Source: SIG447 sp045577075 (GTDB lineage: Bacteria > Bacillota > Clostridia > UMGS1883 > UMGS1540). Taken from it: 6,798 nucleotides of DNA. Of this stretch, positions 1 through 5,528 are shown one piece after another; within the stretch, counting starts at the first letter, position 1, and each line of letters opens with the position of its first letter. The DNA is taken from contig JAZNHR010000038.1 of the NCBI GenBank assembly GCA_045577075.1, positions 1-6,798 of the forward strand. The letters are read 5' to 3'. The notes beneath the pieces are model-generated. The model was not told the origin of the DNA, ran no database searches, and saw nothing but the letters and a program-made list of their open reading frames with translations. Position numbers and translations under genes: made by a program.

Positions 1-628
1 CATAAAGGACGAGAACGGTTTTATAGTGGATTTTGAAACGGAAGGCAGTTTCCCGAAATTCGGCAATGACGATGACAGGGTGGACCTACTCGCCAAAGAA
101 ATGGCGCACAAAATGATTTGCGCCCTTCGCAAAACGCCGACTTACCGCGGCGCAGAGCATACTCTCTCTGTTCTTACCATTACCTCGAATGTCACCTACG
201 GCAAAAATACCGGTGCCACGCCTTGCGGCAGAAAGAAAGGCGAGCCGTATGCCCCCGGCGCCAATCCCATGCATAACCGAGAGGAAAACGGGGCGCTGGC
301 TTCCCTCAATTCCGTGGCAAAAATCAGCTATGATGACTGCCGGGACGGCATTTCCAACACCTTTTCCATTACCCCCGATGCCCTCGGTAAAACGGAGGAA
401 GCGCGCATAGAAAATCTCGTTTCGATTTTGGACGGGTATTTTGCCCAGAAGGCACACCATCTGAACGTAAATGTTTTAAACCGGGAAACCCTTCTGGAAG
501 CATATGAAAATCCGGAAGCGTACCCGAATCTTACCATTCGCGTCTCAGGCTATGCCGTAAACTTCCATAAGCTTTCCCGCGAGCAGCAGAAGGAAGTCAT
601 CAGCCGCACCTTCCATGAGGTGATGTGA
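1..628 (+). CDS. pflB: Formate C-acetyltransferase (pyruvate formate-lyase), C-terminal part
   Basis: The gene enters from the left edge: the frame is open from base 2 with no start, so only about the last 208 residues are present. Pyruvate formate-lyase is the cytoplasmic glycyl-radical enzyme that converts pyruvate and CoA to acetyl-CoA and formate in anaerobic fermentation. The visible part holds the family's conserved PGANPMH block (bases 257-277), the HLNVNVLNRE block and the glycyl-radical motif RVSGYAV. The radical glycine codon is 548-550, 25 residues before the C-terminus, about where E. coli PflB has Gly734. The active-site cysteine pair lies upstream of the window. The match to true PflB is close through the last 60 residues, which makes a diol dehydratase or other glycyl-radical enzyme unlikely. 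The stop codon overlaps the start of the activase gene, so the two proteins are translationally coupled. Confidence 0.97.
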   Translation, partial: IKDENGFIVDFETEGSFPKFGNDDDRVDLLAKEMAHKMICALRKTPTYRGAEHTLSVLTITSNVTYGKNTGATPCGRKKGEPYAPGANPMHNREENGALASLNSVAKISYDDCRDGISNTFSITPDALGKTEEARIENLVSILDGYFAQKAHHLNVNVLNRETLLEAYENPEAYPNLTIRVSGYAVNFHKLSREQQKEVISRTFHEVM

Positions 629-1329
629 TGTGTACGGGGCGCGTGCATTCCATCCAGTCCCTCGGCACTGTGGACGGCCCCGGCGTGCGCTTTGTGGTGT
701 TTTTGCAGGGCTGTAACCTGCGCTGTGGCTGTTGCCATAATCCCGACACCTGGCAGGCAGAGGGCGGCGAAGTGTACTCGGCGTCTGCTCTCTCGCAAAA
801 GGCGGCGCGATATCGCGCGTATTTTGGGAAGGACGGCGGCATTACCGTCTCCGGCGGCGAGCCACTGCTCCAGGCTCAATTTGTGCAGGCGCTTTTTGAA
901 AAGTGTCACAACATGGGCATACACACTTGCCTGGATACGTCCGGCAGTATTTTAAACGATGGCGTAAAAGCAATGCTTTGTCATACTGACCGCGTGCTGC
1001 TGGATATAAAATACACGTCCGACGCCCTATACAAACAGCATGTCGGCTGCAGTCTGCAAGCTCCCCTTGCCTTTTTAGCGTATTTAAACGAACGGCAAAT
1101 TCCCACCACGCTTCGGCAGGTGATTGTCCCCACACTAAACGATACGGAAGAGAATGTAAAAGCCCTTAGAGAAATCGCAAAGGCACATTCGTGCGTGGAC
1201 AAAATCGAGCTTCTGCCTTTCAAAAAAATCTGCACGGTCAAATACGAACAGCTTGGCATCCCGTTTCCCTTTGCTAAGCTGGATACACCGTCGAAGGAAA
1301 CCATGCAATCGTTGCAAGACTATCTTTAA
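628..1329 (+). CDS. pflA: Pyruvate formate-lyase activating enzyme (radical SAM)
   Basis: A 233-residue radical SAM enzyme (E. coli PflA has 246) that uses a 4Fe-4S cluster and S-adenosylmethionine to place the radical on the glycine of PflB. Residues 29-36 read CNLRCGCC: Cys29, Cys33 and Cys36 form the CxxxCxxC cluster motif, followed by the family signature HNPDTW. SGGEPLLQ at residues 75-82 is the SAM-binding GGE motif, and ELLPFKK at 194-200 is the conserved C-terminal block. I chose ATG 628 because GAGGTGAT (617-624) puts its GAGG core 7 nt upstream; GTG 625 is in frame but lies too close to that site. The start overlaps the pflB stop in TGATG, so coupling is expected. An extra cysteine (Cys35) sits inside the cluster motif where an aromatic residue is common. 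A terminator follows at once. Confidence 0.97.
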   Translation: MCTGRVHSIQSLGTVDGPGVRFVVFLQGCNLRCGCCHNPDTWQAEGGEVYSASALSQKAARYRAYFGKDGGITVSGGEPLLQAQFVQALFEKCHNMGIHTCLDTSGSILNDGVKAMLCHTDRVLLDIKYTSDALYKQHVGCSLQAPLAFLAYLNERQIPTTLRQVIVPTLNDTEENVKALREIAKAHSCVDKIELLPFKKICTVKYEQLGIPFPFAKLDTPSKETMQSLQDYL

Positions 1330-1353
1330 ACCCCCTTTTGTGGGGGTTTTTTT
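1328..1353 (+). terminator. Rho-independent terminator of the pfl operon
   Basis: The stem AAACCCCC (1328-1335) pairs with GGGGGTTT (1342-1349) around a 6-nt loop, and a run of seven T begins at 1347. The pflA stop codon TAA (1327-1329) forms the base of the stem, so termination falls directly on the end of the gene. It separates the pfl genes from the regulator operon downstream. Confidence 0.93.
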
Positions 1354-1371
1354 ATTTTTCTACAAAATTAT

Positions 1372-1381
1372 CCAAATTTGG
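1372..1381. promoter_or_regulatory. Putative operator 1, palindrome CCAAATTTGG
   Basis: A perfect 10-bp palindrome. The same 12-base string TCCAAATTTGGT occurs again 31 bp downstream, about three helical turns, so two bound dimers would lie on the same DNA face. It lies between the pfl terminator and the -35 box, centred about 51 bp upstream of the predicted transcription start. The XRE-type regulator encoded just downstream is the obvious candidate ligand; this is inferred from position. Confidence 0.7.
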
Positions 1382-1392
1382 TTTAAAAAGTA

Positions 1393-1421
1393 TTGACATT
1401 TTCCAAATTTGGTGCTATAAT
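1393..1421 (+). promoter_or_regulatory. Sigma-A type promoter of the XRE-peptidase-Hsp70-like operon
   Basis: A perfect -35 box TTGACA (1393-1398) and a perfect -10 box TATAAT (1416-1421) are separated by 17 bp, and TGC just before the -10 box gives the extended -10 motif. The start of transcription should be near 1428, leaving a leader of about 26 nt with AGGAGG at 1441-1446. A promoter this close to consensus would be strong unless repressed, which fits the palindrome occupying its spacer. Confidence 0.92.
1403..1412. promoter_or_regulatory. Putative operator 2, palindrome CCAAATTTGG inside the promoter spacer
   Basis: An exact second copy of the palindrome, lying wholly between the -35 and -10 boxes and centred near -20. 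A protein bound here would block RNA polymerase, so autorepression by the first gene of the operon is the simplest reading. The identical 12-base context and 31-bp spacing to the first copy argue against chance AT-richness. Confidence 0.75.
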
Positions 1422-1454
1422 GCTATGCAAGGCGTACAGAAGGAGGTAGAGAAA

Positions 1455-1853
1455 ATGGACAGTATTACAGCCCTCATTAAAAATGAAATTAAAGCGCAAT
1501 ACAAAAGTGTACGGAAATTTTCGGAGGAAAGCGGCATCCCGTACAGCACACTTTCAAACGCCCTTTCAAAAGGTGTGGGCGGCACGTCGTATGATACGGT
1601 CGTAAAAATCTGTCAGCTTCTGAATATTAAACAAAGCTATGATAACGACATTGTGCTTTTTAACAACAAATTTCATGACATCTATACGAAACTGACCGCT
1701 CTGGACGACCAGGGCCTACATACGGTGTGTGCCGTACTGAACGTAGAGTACGCGCGCTGTACGGATGCGGATGTCGGTGCCGTTATCAAAGCCTTTAACG
1801 GCATTGGCTTTGCCAACAAACAAATGAATTTGAAAAAAGAAGGTACAAAATAG
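1455..1853 (+). CDS. XRE-family helix-turn-helix regulator, probable autorepressor
   Basis: A 132-residue cytoplasmic protein. Residues 17-38 (from KSVRKFSEES on) form a helix-turn-helix of the Cro/CI type, and a third helix covers about residues 44-57. The C-terminal half (about 64-116) looks helical and would serve for dimerisation. ATG 1455 is chosen because AGGAGG (1441-1446) lies 8 nt upstream; in-frame ATGs further up fall at or before the predicted transcription start. The gene is followed, with a 1-nt overlap, by an ImmA/IrrE-type peptidase. In ICEBs1 and Deinococcus such pairs consist of a repressor and the protease that inactivates it, and those repressors are of similar length (ImmR, DdrO). 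I infer that this protein binds the two CCAAATTTGG palindromes in its own promoter and is the peptidase's substrate. The cleavage site cannot be seen. Confidence 0.88.
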   Translation: MDSITALIKNEIKAQYKSVRKFSEESGIPYSTLSNALSKGVGGTSYDTVVKICQLLNIKQSYDNDIVLFNNKFHDIYTKLTALDDQGLHTVCAVLNVEYARCTDADVGAVIKAFNGIGFANKQMNLKKEGTK

Positions 1854-2530
1854 TGAATGAAACCCGAAACGGCAAATGTGTTGCCGCACAAATGCTGAAA
1901 GAATATAAGCTTTCTAAGGCGTCTTTGGACGATTTAGTATACATTGCCACCCAAAACGGGTATGAAATTATTGATTACGGAAAAGGCGAAAGTGTGGACA
2001 GCGTTTCCTTTCTTGCCGGCAGGCTTGCCATTCGTCCGTATATGCTTTCCGGTGCCGCCTTTACCTACCGCGAGAATGATAACCGGCTCATTTTCCTTTG
2101 TGAAAGCATGACGGAGGAGGAAAAGCGGTATGCCTTGGCGCACGAGCTAGGTCATATTTTATGTCATCACATGAGTACATACGCCCCTACGATGACAAAC
2201 GTTCGGGAAGAACAGGAGGCAAACGCCTTTGCGCATTATGTGCTCAACCCGCCGCTTGGCACACGGCTCAGCATTTTTGCGCGAAAAAATAAAATATGGC
2301 TGACGGTCGCCGCGCTACTTCTGCTCGTAGCTTCCGTAGGCGCCGTTGTATACGTCTCCAAAATGCAGGAAAAATATTACCCCGCAGAATATTACGTCAC
2401 GCCAAGCGGCGAAAAGTACCATAAAAAAGACTGCTTTTTTATCCGCGATAAAGAACATATACAAAGACTGACAAAAGACGATATGCACGAGCAAACATAC
2501 GAGCCTTGCCAGGTATGTCTGCCCGAGTAA
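1853..2530 (+). CDS. Membrane-anchored ImmA/IrrE-type zinc metallopeptidase with C-terminal Ada-like Cys/His domain
   Basis: A 225-residue protein with three parts. Residues 20-132 are an ImmA/IrrE (COG2856-type) peptidase domain: HELGH at 97-101 supplies two zinc ligands and the catalytic glutamate, and the conserved block around REEQEANAFA (118-127) should supply the third ligand. Residues 148-168 are a single hydrophobic membrane segment preceded by RKNK, so by the positive-inside rule the peptidase faces the cytoplasm. The tail (169-225) would be outside and carries His190, Cys194, Cys219 and Cys222 in a YHxxxC...PCxxC pattern like the Ada-type zinc-binding fold. The start is GTG 1853, overlapping the TAG of the regulator gene, with AAGG at 1840-1843. 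Known family members cleave a partner XRE repressor. Membrane anchoring plus an outer metal or thiol site suggests signalling from outside to the repressor, which is inference. Confidence 0.87.
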   Translation: MNETRNGKCVAAQMLKEYKLSKASLDDLVYIATQNGYEIIDYGKGESVDSVSFLAGRLAIRPYMLSGAAFTYRENDNRLIFLCESMTEEEKRYALAHELGHILCHHMSTYAPTMTNVREEQEANAFAHYVLNPPLGTRLSIFARKNKIWLTVAALLLLVASVGAVVYVSKMQEKYYPAEYYVTPSGEKYHKKDCFFIRDKEHIQRLTKDDMHEQTYEPCQVCLPE

Positions 2531-2548
2531 TGGATGAAGGGAATAAGT

Positions 2549-3556
2549 ATGAATACCCATAACCTATATATTGAGACAGTAGAGACACCGGGCGGCAAAA
2601 CCGCCTTTGTGCCTTTATTACAGAAAGGCGACTCCCTCCCCAAAGAAGGCCGCCTGACCCTCTGCACCGGAGAAACGGTTTTCAGGGGCGAAAATACGTC
2701 GATAAACCTAAAAATATGGGAAGGCGACGCACCCCAAAACCGTTTCGTCGGTATTTTAAAAATCATGGGAACGGACATAAGTAGCACGCTTCCTGCAGGT
2801 ACGCCGTTGGATTTTACATACGAGATACCGGCATGGGGGACGCTTTATGCCGAAGTCACCGTCCCGCACCTTACCGAGTCATTTTGTATGCGCACGGTCT
2901 GGGAAGATGCGGATATAGACCGGGTGGCAGACGAAGCAAAATATGTCCTCGCGAGCCTCGAATATATGCCTCCGAGCATTACCGCAGGGCTTGCAGATGC
3001 CAAAAAGGCGGCACAGGCCGTGGCGGATGGGGATGCCAAGTCCCTGCGCCTTGCTAAAGCAAAAATACAAGTGGCTAAAAAGAGGCACCTTGCTGCCCTG
3101 CGGCAATGGGAGCTCCAAAGCTGTGTGGATTTTTTTGAGAACATGGCGGTGCAATATGCCGCTCCACACGAGCAAGCCGAGTTTGAAACACTTCGCGCGG
3201 CGGCAGAAAAAGCGACAGAAAACCAAGATGCGCCGTTTGAAAATATACTCGAAGATATGCGAAACCTCGAAGCCGTGATTCTTTTGCGGCAGGACTGGTT
3301 TGTCAAGGGTTGGTACCGCCATCTTTGTGCTGCGCCAAAGGCCTTTGGGGATGCTGTACAGTTTGAAAAGCTAAAACAGCTCGGCGATGCGGCGCTTAGA
3401 AATAACAAAATGGATGCGCTGCGGCAAATTCTTTTTGACCTACTTGTCCTAGCCCCTTGCGAGGAAGATGCGGACGGCATGTTTGCCACCCCCAACATTG
3501 TATGTCCTCTATATATTCGCTGTTGTCGCGAGGATATGCATGCCCGGGCAATGTGA
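2549..3556 (+). CDS. Hsp70 substrate-binding-domain-like protein without an ATPase domain
   Basis: 335 residues. Residues 4-106 follow the beta substrate-binding domain of DnaK: NLYIETVETPGGKTAFVPLL corresponds to the SLGIET...GG...LI region after the DnaK linker, then KGDSLP, a stretch like VxIxVxQGE (SINLKIWEGD, 51-60), NRFVGILKIMG for the LGxFxLxGI strand, and PLDFTYEI...GTLYAEVTVP for IEVTFDID..GILxVSA. Residues about 115-245 are predicted helical, as in the lid. A C-terminal segment (250-302, FVKGWYRHLC to LVLAP) resembles tails of some bacterial Hsp70 paralogues. There is no nucleotide-binding domain here or in the genes just upstream. ATG 2549 is preferred over 2534 because AAGGGA (2537-2542) lies 6 nt before it. 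It starts 18 nt after the peptidase gene, so it belongs to the same operon. Without an ATPase it could hold peptides passively or act with another Hsp70. Confidence 0.75.
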   Translation: MNTHNLYIETVETPGGKTAFVPLLQKGDSLPKEGRLTLCTGETVFRGENTSINLKIWEGDAPQNRFVGILKIMGTDISSTLPAGTPLDFTYEIPAWGTLYAEVTVPHLTESFCMRTVWEDADIDRVADEAKYVLASLEYMPPSITAGLADAKKAAQAVADGDAKSLRLAKAKIQVAKKRHLAALRQWELQSCVDFFENMAVQYAAPHEQAEFETLRAAAEKATENQDAPFENILEDMRNLEAVILLRQDWFVKGWYRHLCAAPKAFGDAVQFEKLKQLGDAALRNNKMDALRQILFDLLVLAPCEEDADGMFATPNIVCPLYIRCCREDMHARAM

Positions 3557-3638
3557 AAAGAATCCACCGATTGGATTTAACGCGTGAAAAACATTCCCAC
3601 TCGAAAGGGACATGCATAATATAGTAGTGGGTGATGAA

Positions 3639-4133
3639 ATGATAAAAAACAGAAATATAGTATCGAAAATGAGAGCAAAGCCGGATGCTGTTGCCAAACT
3701 GTACGGCAGCAGCAAGTACCCGAGCCTTCGCGCTACGGCGTCCTTTTATCAGACAGCGGATGGTGTTTTGGTTGCCGTTTCCGCACAGGGTTTGCCGTCC
3801 GGACGTCATGTATGCGAAAATCCGATTTTCGCATTGCATATACATGGGGGTAACAGCTGTAGCGGCAGCAAAGCAGATGCTTTTGCCGATGCAGGGTCGC
3901 ACTATAACCCGAACGATTGTGCCCACCCGTATCATGCAGGAGATATGCCGCCGCTTTTCGGCGCGGACGGTACCGCCTTCACCGCTTTTCTAACGGATAG
4001 ATTTTCTTTGGACGAGGTTATCGGGAAAACCGTGATTATCCATGCCCAACCGGATGACTTTGCTACACAGCCGGCAGGGGGTGCCGGCGAAAAGATGGCT
4101 TGCGGCATTATCGTACGAAGGTGGATGTTGTAA
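3639..4133 (+). CDS. Cu/Zn superoxide dismutase family protein, cytoplasmic form
   Basis: 164 residues. SodC enzymes convert superoxide to hydrogen peroxide and oxygen. All metal ligands can be placed by comparison with the human enzyme: His67, His69 and His135 with bridging His88 for copper, and His88, His96, His99 and Asp102 for zinc (HIHG, HYNPNDCAHPYHAGD, IIHAQPDD). Cys74 and Cys155 match the structural disulfide pair. Lys152 stands where the human enzyme has Arg143, in the GEKMACG pattern I associate with clostridial members. No signal peptide or lipobox is seen, unlike many periplasmic or lipoprotein SodCs. ATG 3639 is chosen because GGGTGAT (3629-3635) precedes it at good spacing; the in-frame ATG at 3612 has AAGGGA only about 1-2 nt before it. 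It lies 82 nt after the Hsp70-like gene with no clear terminator between, so readthrough is possible. Confidence 0.92.
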   Translation: MIKNRNIVSKMRAKPDAVAKLYGSSKYPSLRATASFYQTADGVLVAVSAQGLPSGRHVCENPIFALHIHGGNSCSGSKADAFADAGSHYNPNDCAHPYHAGDMPPLFGADGTAFTAFLTDRFSLDEVIGKTVIIHAQPDDFATQPAGGAGEKMACGIIVRRWML

Positions 4134-4163
4134 ACTAAAAAAGCGCGGATCTGCGCATATGAG

Positions 4164-4191
4164 AAATGACCGCTTAAAAGGCGGTCATTTT
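4164..4191. terminator. Bidirectional hairpin terminator between the SOD gene and ssrA
   Basis: AAATGACCGC (4164-4173) pairs perfectly over 10 bp with GCGGTCATTT (4181-4190) around a 7-nt loop. On the plus strand the hairpin ends in TTTT and can stop transcription from the SOD gene. On the minus strand it ends in ATTTCTC and lies 26 nt beyond the tmRNA 3' end, so it can end the precursor of ssrA. A smaller hairpin, GCAGC (4196-4200) with GCTGC (4208-4212), sits between it and the tmRNA CCA end. Confidence 0.82.
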
Positions 4192-4216
4192 GATTGCAGC
4201 GTAGTTTGCTGCGACG

Positions 4217-4562
4217 TGGTGGAAGCGGCGGGAGTTGAACCCGCGTCCGAAAACATATTCACAAGAGCCTCTCCGAGCGCAGTTTGTGATTAGAATTCCC
4301 GCGTTTGCAAGTTCACAAACAACCTTGCAAAGTTGGTAGCTTCATAATGCATGCTTGCGGCAAAGCTTACGCAAGTCACGTTCACTGCTAGGTCACGCCC
4401 TGTCCCGTGCCGCAGTCCTCACGGGCAAGACGGCAGCTTTAATTAAGCTGCAAAAGCTAACTTATTATTGTCGCTTAATATTTAAGTTTGGACTTTTTAA
4501 GAGGCGTCCACCTCTGCTCGCTGCTCCGGCTTCAACATCCCCGTCGAAACCGTTACGCCCCC
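4217..4562 (-). ncRNA. ssrA: Transfer-messenger RNA (tmRNA, ssrA)
   Basis: A 346-nt tmRNA that rescues stalled ribosomes by adding a degradation tag, together with SmpB. Read on the minus strand, the 5' end GGGGGCG (from 4562) pairs with CGCUUCC next to the encoded CCA (4219-4217), giving the 7-bp acceptor stem with two G-U pairs. The T arm GCGGG-UUCAACU-CCCGC and the 5' segment CGUAACGGUUUCGACGGGG are standard tmRNA features. A textbook H-type pseudoknot precedes the tag (4515-4490: AGAGG with CCUCU, interleaved GGAC with GUCC). After the tag, GCCG, CCCG, CGGC and CGGG are interleaved as a second pseudoknot. It is a one-piece form, not the permuted two-piece form. No convincing -35/-10 pair is seen directly upstream; TACAAT at 4599-4594 is a weak -10 candidate, so it may be processed from a longer transcript. 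Confidence 0.97.
4443..4472 (-). other. tmRNA tag-peptide reading frame, DNNKLAFAA
   Basis: Nine codons and TAA read GAC AAT AAT AAG TTA GCT TTT GCA GCT, giving DNNKLAFAA after the alanine charged on the tmRNA. The resume codon GAC is inferred: it follows UUAAGC, with A at the -4 position as in E. coli tmRNA, and resume codons are usually GCN or GAN. The Ala-Ala end is the usual ClpXP degradation signal. A second in-phase-independent TAA follows in UUAAUUAA. Confidence 0.85.
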
Positions 4563-4567
4563 ATATA

Positions 4568-4593
4568 AGACTGCAAAAATGCAGTCTGTTTTT
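4568..4593. terminator. Hairpin between the SPFH gene and ssrA
   Basis: AGACTGCA (4568-4575) pairs over 8 bp with TGCAGTCT (4580-4587) around AAAA. It lies 29 nt past the stop of the minus-strand SPFH gene and 5 nt before the tmRNA 5' end. On the minus strand it is followed by TATAT, a poor U tract, so it may end the SPFH transcript only in part or act as a leader structure for tmRNA 5' processing. On the plus strand it is followed by GTTTTTATT, a better terminator, which would stop antisense transcription through ssrA. Confidence 0.45.
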
Positions 4594-4616
4594 ATTGTAT
4601 GCTGTTTTGTTTTTGC

Positions 4617-5516
4617 TTATGCCTGTTTTTCGTCCGGCGTTACCATTTCTTTGATACTTGCCGCAAGCCCTGCAATCCCTTGGATTTCGGAAGGAATAAT
4701 GAGCTTTGTGGCTCTGCCGTCGGCTACCTTCTCGAGTGCCTCAAGGCTTTGAATGGTAAGATACGCTTTGCCGGGGTTTGCATCGTTTATCATGCGAATC
4801 CCTTCTGCCCGTGCCTTTTGCACCTTCAAAATGGCCTCTGCTTCACCCTCTGCCTGGCGAATTGCCGCCTCGCGCTCGGCTTCTGCACGCAAAATAGCCG
4901 ATTCCTTTTCACCTTCTGCTACAAGTACGGCAGATTTCTTTTCCCCTTCTGCACGAAGAATTGCCTCGCGCCGCTCGCGTTCCGCCTTCATCTGTTTTTC
5001 CATAGCGTCCTGAATTTCACGGGGCGGAATAATATTCTTCAGCTCTACGCGGTTGATTTTAATGCCCCACGGGTCAGTCGCTTCGTCCAAAATGGCACGC
5101 ATTTTCGTGTTGACCGTATCACGGGACGTAAGCGTTTCGTCAAGCTCTAGGTCGCCTATGATGTTACGAAGGGTAGTTGCGGTCAAATTTTCAATCGCCA
5201 TCATGGGGCGCTCCACACCGTAGGTGTAAAGTTTCGGGTCGGTAATCTGGAAATATACGACCGTATCAATGTGCATAGTAACGTTATCTTTGGTAATCAC
5301 TGCCTGAGGCTCAAAGTCCACAACCTGTTCCTTCAGGTTTACCTTTTTGGAAATCTTGTCAATAAACGGAACCTTGAAATGAAAGCCGACGCTCCATGTG
5401 CCTTTATATGCGCCGAGACGTTCAATTACGTAGGCATACGCCTGGGGTACGATTTTAATATTGGCGATGACAACCAAAAATGCTATGAGAATCAATCCAC
5501 CTAAAATAATGCCCAT
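4617..5516 (-). CDS. SPFH/Band 7 (stomatin/prohibitin-type) membrane scaffold protein
   Basis: 299 residues, close to QmcA-type bacterial SPFH proteins. Residues 2-19 are a single N-terminal membrane segment. Residues 20-170 are the SPFH/Band 7 domain, with typical stretches such as YVIERLGAYKGT (29-40), the VPFIDKI loop (49-55), AVITKDNV (72-79) and PREIQDAME near its end. Residues 171-240 form a long coiled coil of AEGEK/AEAER-type repeats, followed by a short hydrophobic C-terminal region. Such proteins form large membrane-bound oligomers that organise lipid microdomains and interact with membrane proteases such as FtsH. The AAAGGAG site (5528-5522) precedes ATG 5516. It starts 12 nt after the NfeD-type gene, the classic nfeD-SPFH pair, transcribed from the promoter at 6012-5984. 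Confidence 0.95.
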   Translation of the reverse strand: MGIILGGLILIAFLVVIANIKIVPQAYAYVIERLGAYKGTWSVGFHFKVPFIDKISKKVNLKEQVVDFEPQAVITKDNVTMHIDTVVYFQITDPKLYTYGVERPMMAIENLTATTLRNIIGDLELDETLTSRDTVNTKMRAILDEATDPWGIKINRVELKNIIPPREIQDAMEKQMKAERERREAILRAEGEKKSAVLVAEGEKESAILRAEAEREAAIRQAEGEAEAILKVQKARAEGIRMINDANPGKAYLTIQSLEALEKVADGRATKLIIPSEIQGIAGLAASIKEMVTPDEKQA

Positions 5517-5528
5517 GTGTGCTCCTTT

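Noticed and set aside
1338..1454. N-terminal extension of the XRE regulator from upstream in-frame ATGs
   Set aside because: It would run through the terminator T tract, both palindromes and the promoter; the ATG at 1425 is at the transcription start and has no ribosome binding site, while ATG 1455 has AGGAGG at ideal spacing.
1372..3556. Reading the XRE-peptidase pair as part of a prophage or integrative element
   Set aside because: Although such pairs are common on mobile elements, no integrase, phage gene, direct repeat or attachment site is seen, and although the nearby ssrA gene is a known integration target, no duplicated ssrA 3' end was noticed in the window.
2845..3567. Minus-strand 240-codon open frame opposite the Hsp70-like gene
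   Set aside because: Ser/Ala/Cys-rich translation typical of an antisense shadow; the plus frame has family similarity, a ribosome binding site and operon context.
3561..3577. Hairpin AATCCA/TGGATT after the Hsp70-like gene as a terminator
   Set aside because: Only 6 AT-rich base pairs and no T tract follows, so it is not convincing as an intrinsic terminator.
3611..3622. TGCATAAT as a -10 box for a separate sodC promoter
   Set aside because: No recognisable -35 box lies 16-18 bp upstream, so a dedicated promoter cannot be supported from sequence alone.
4042..4654. Plus-strand open frames at 4042-4293 and 4355-4654
   Set aside because: They lie antisense to the tmRNA gene and read through its T arm and tag region; no ribosome binding site or recognisable protein.
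4599..5150. Plus-strand 183-codon open frame
   Set aside because: Antisense shadow of the SPFH gene's coiled-coil codons; Cys/Phe-rich composition and no recognisable family.
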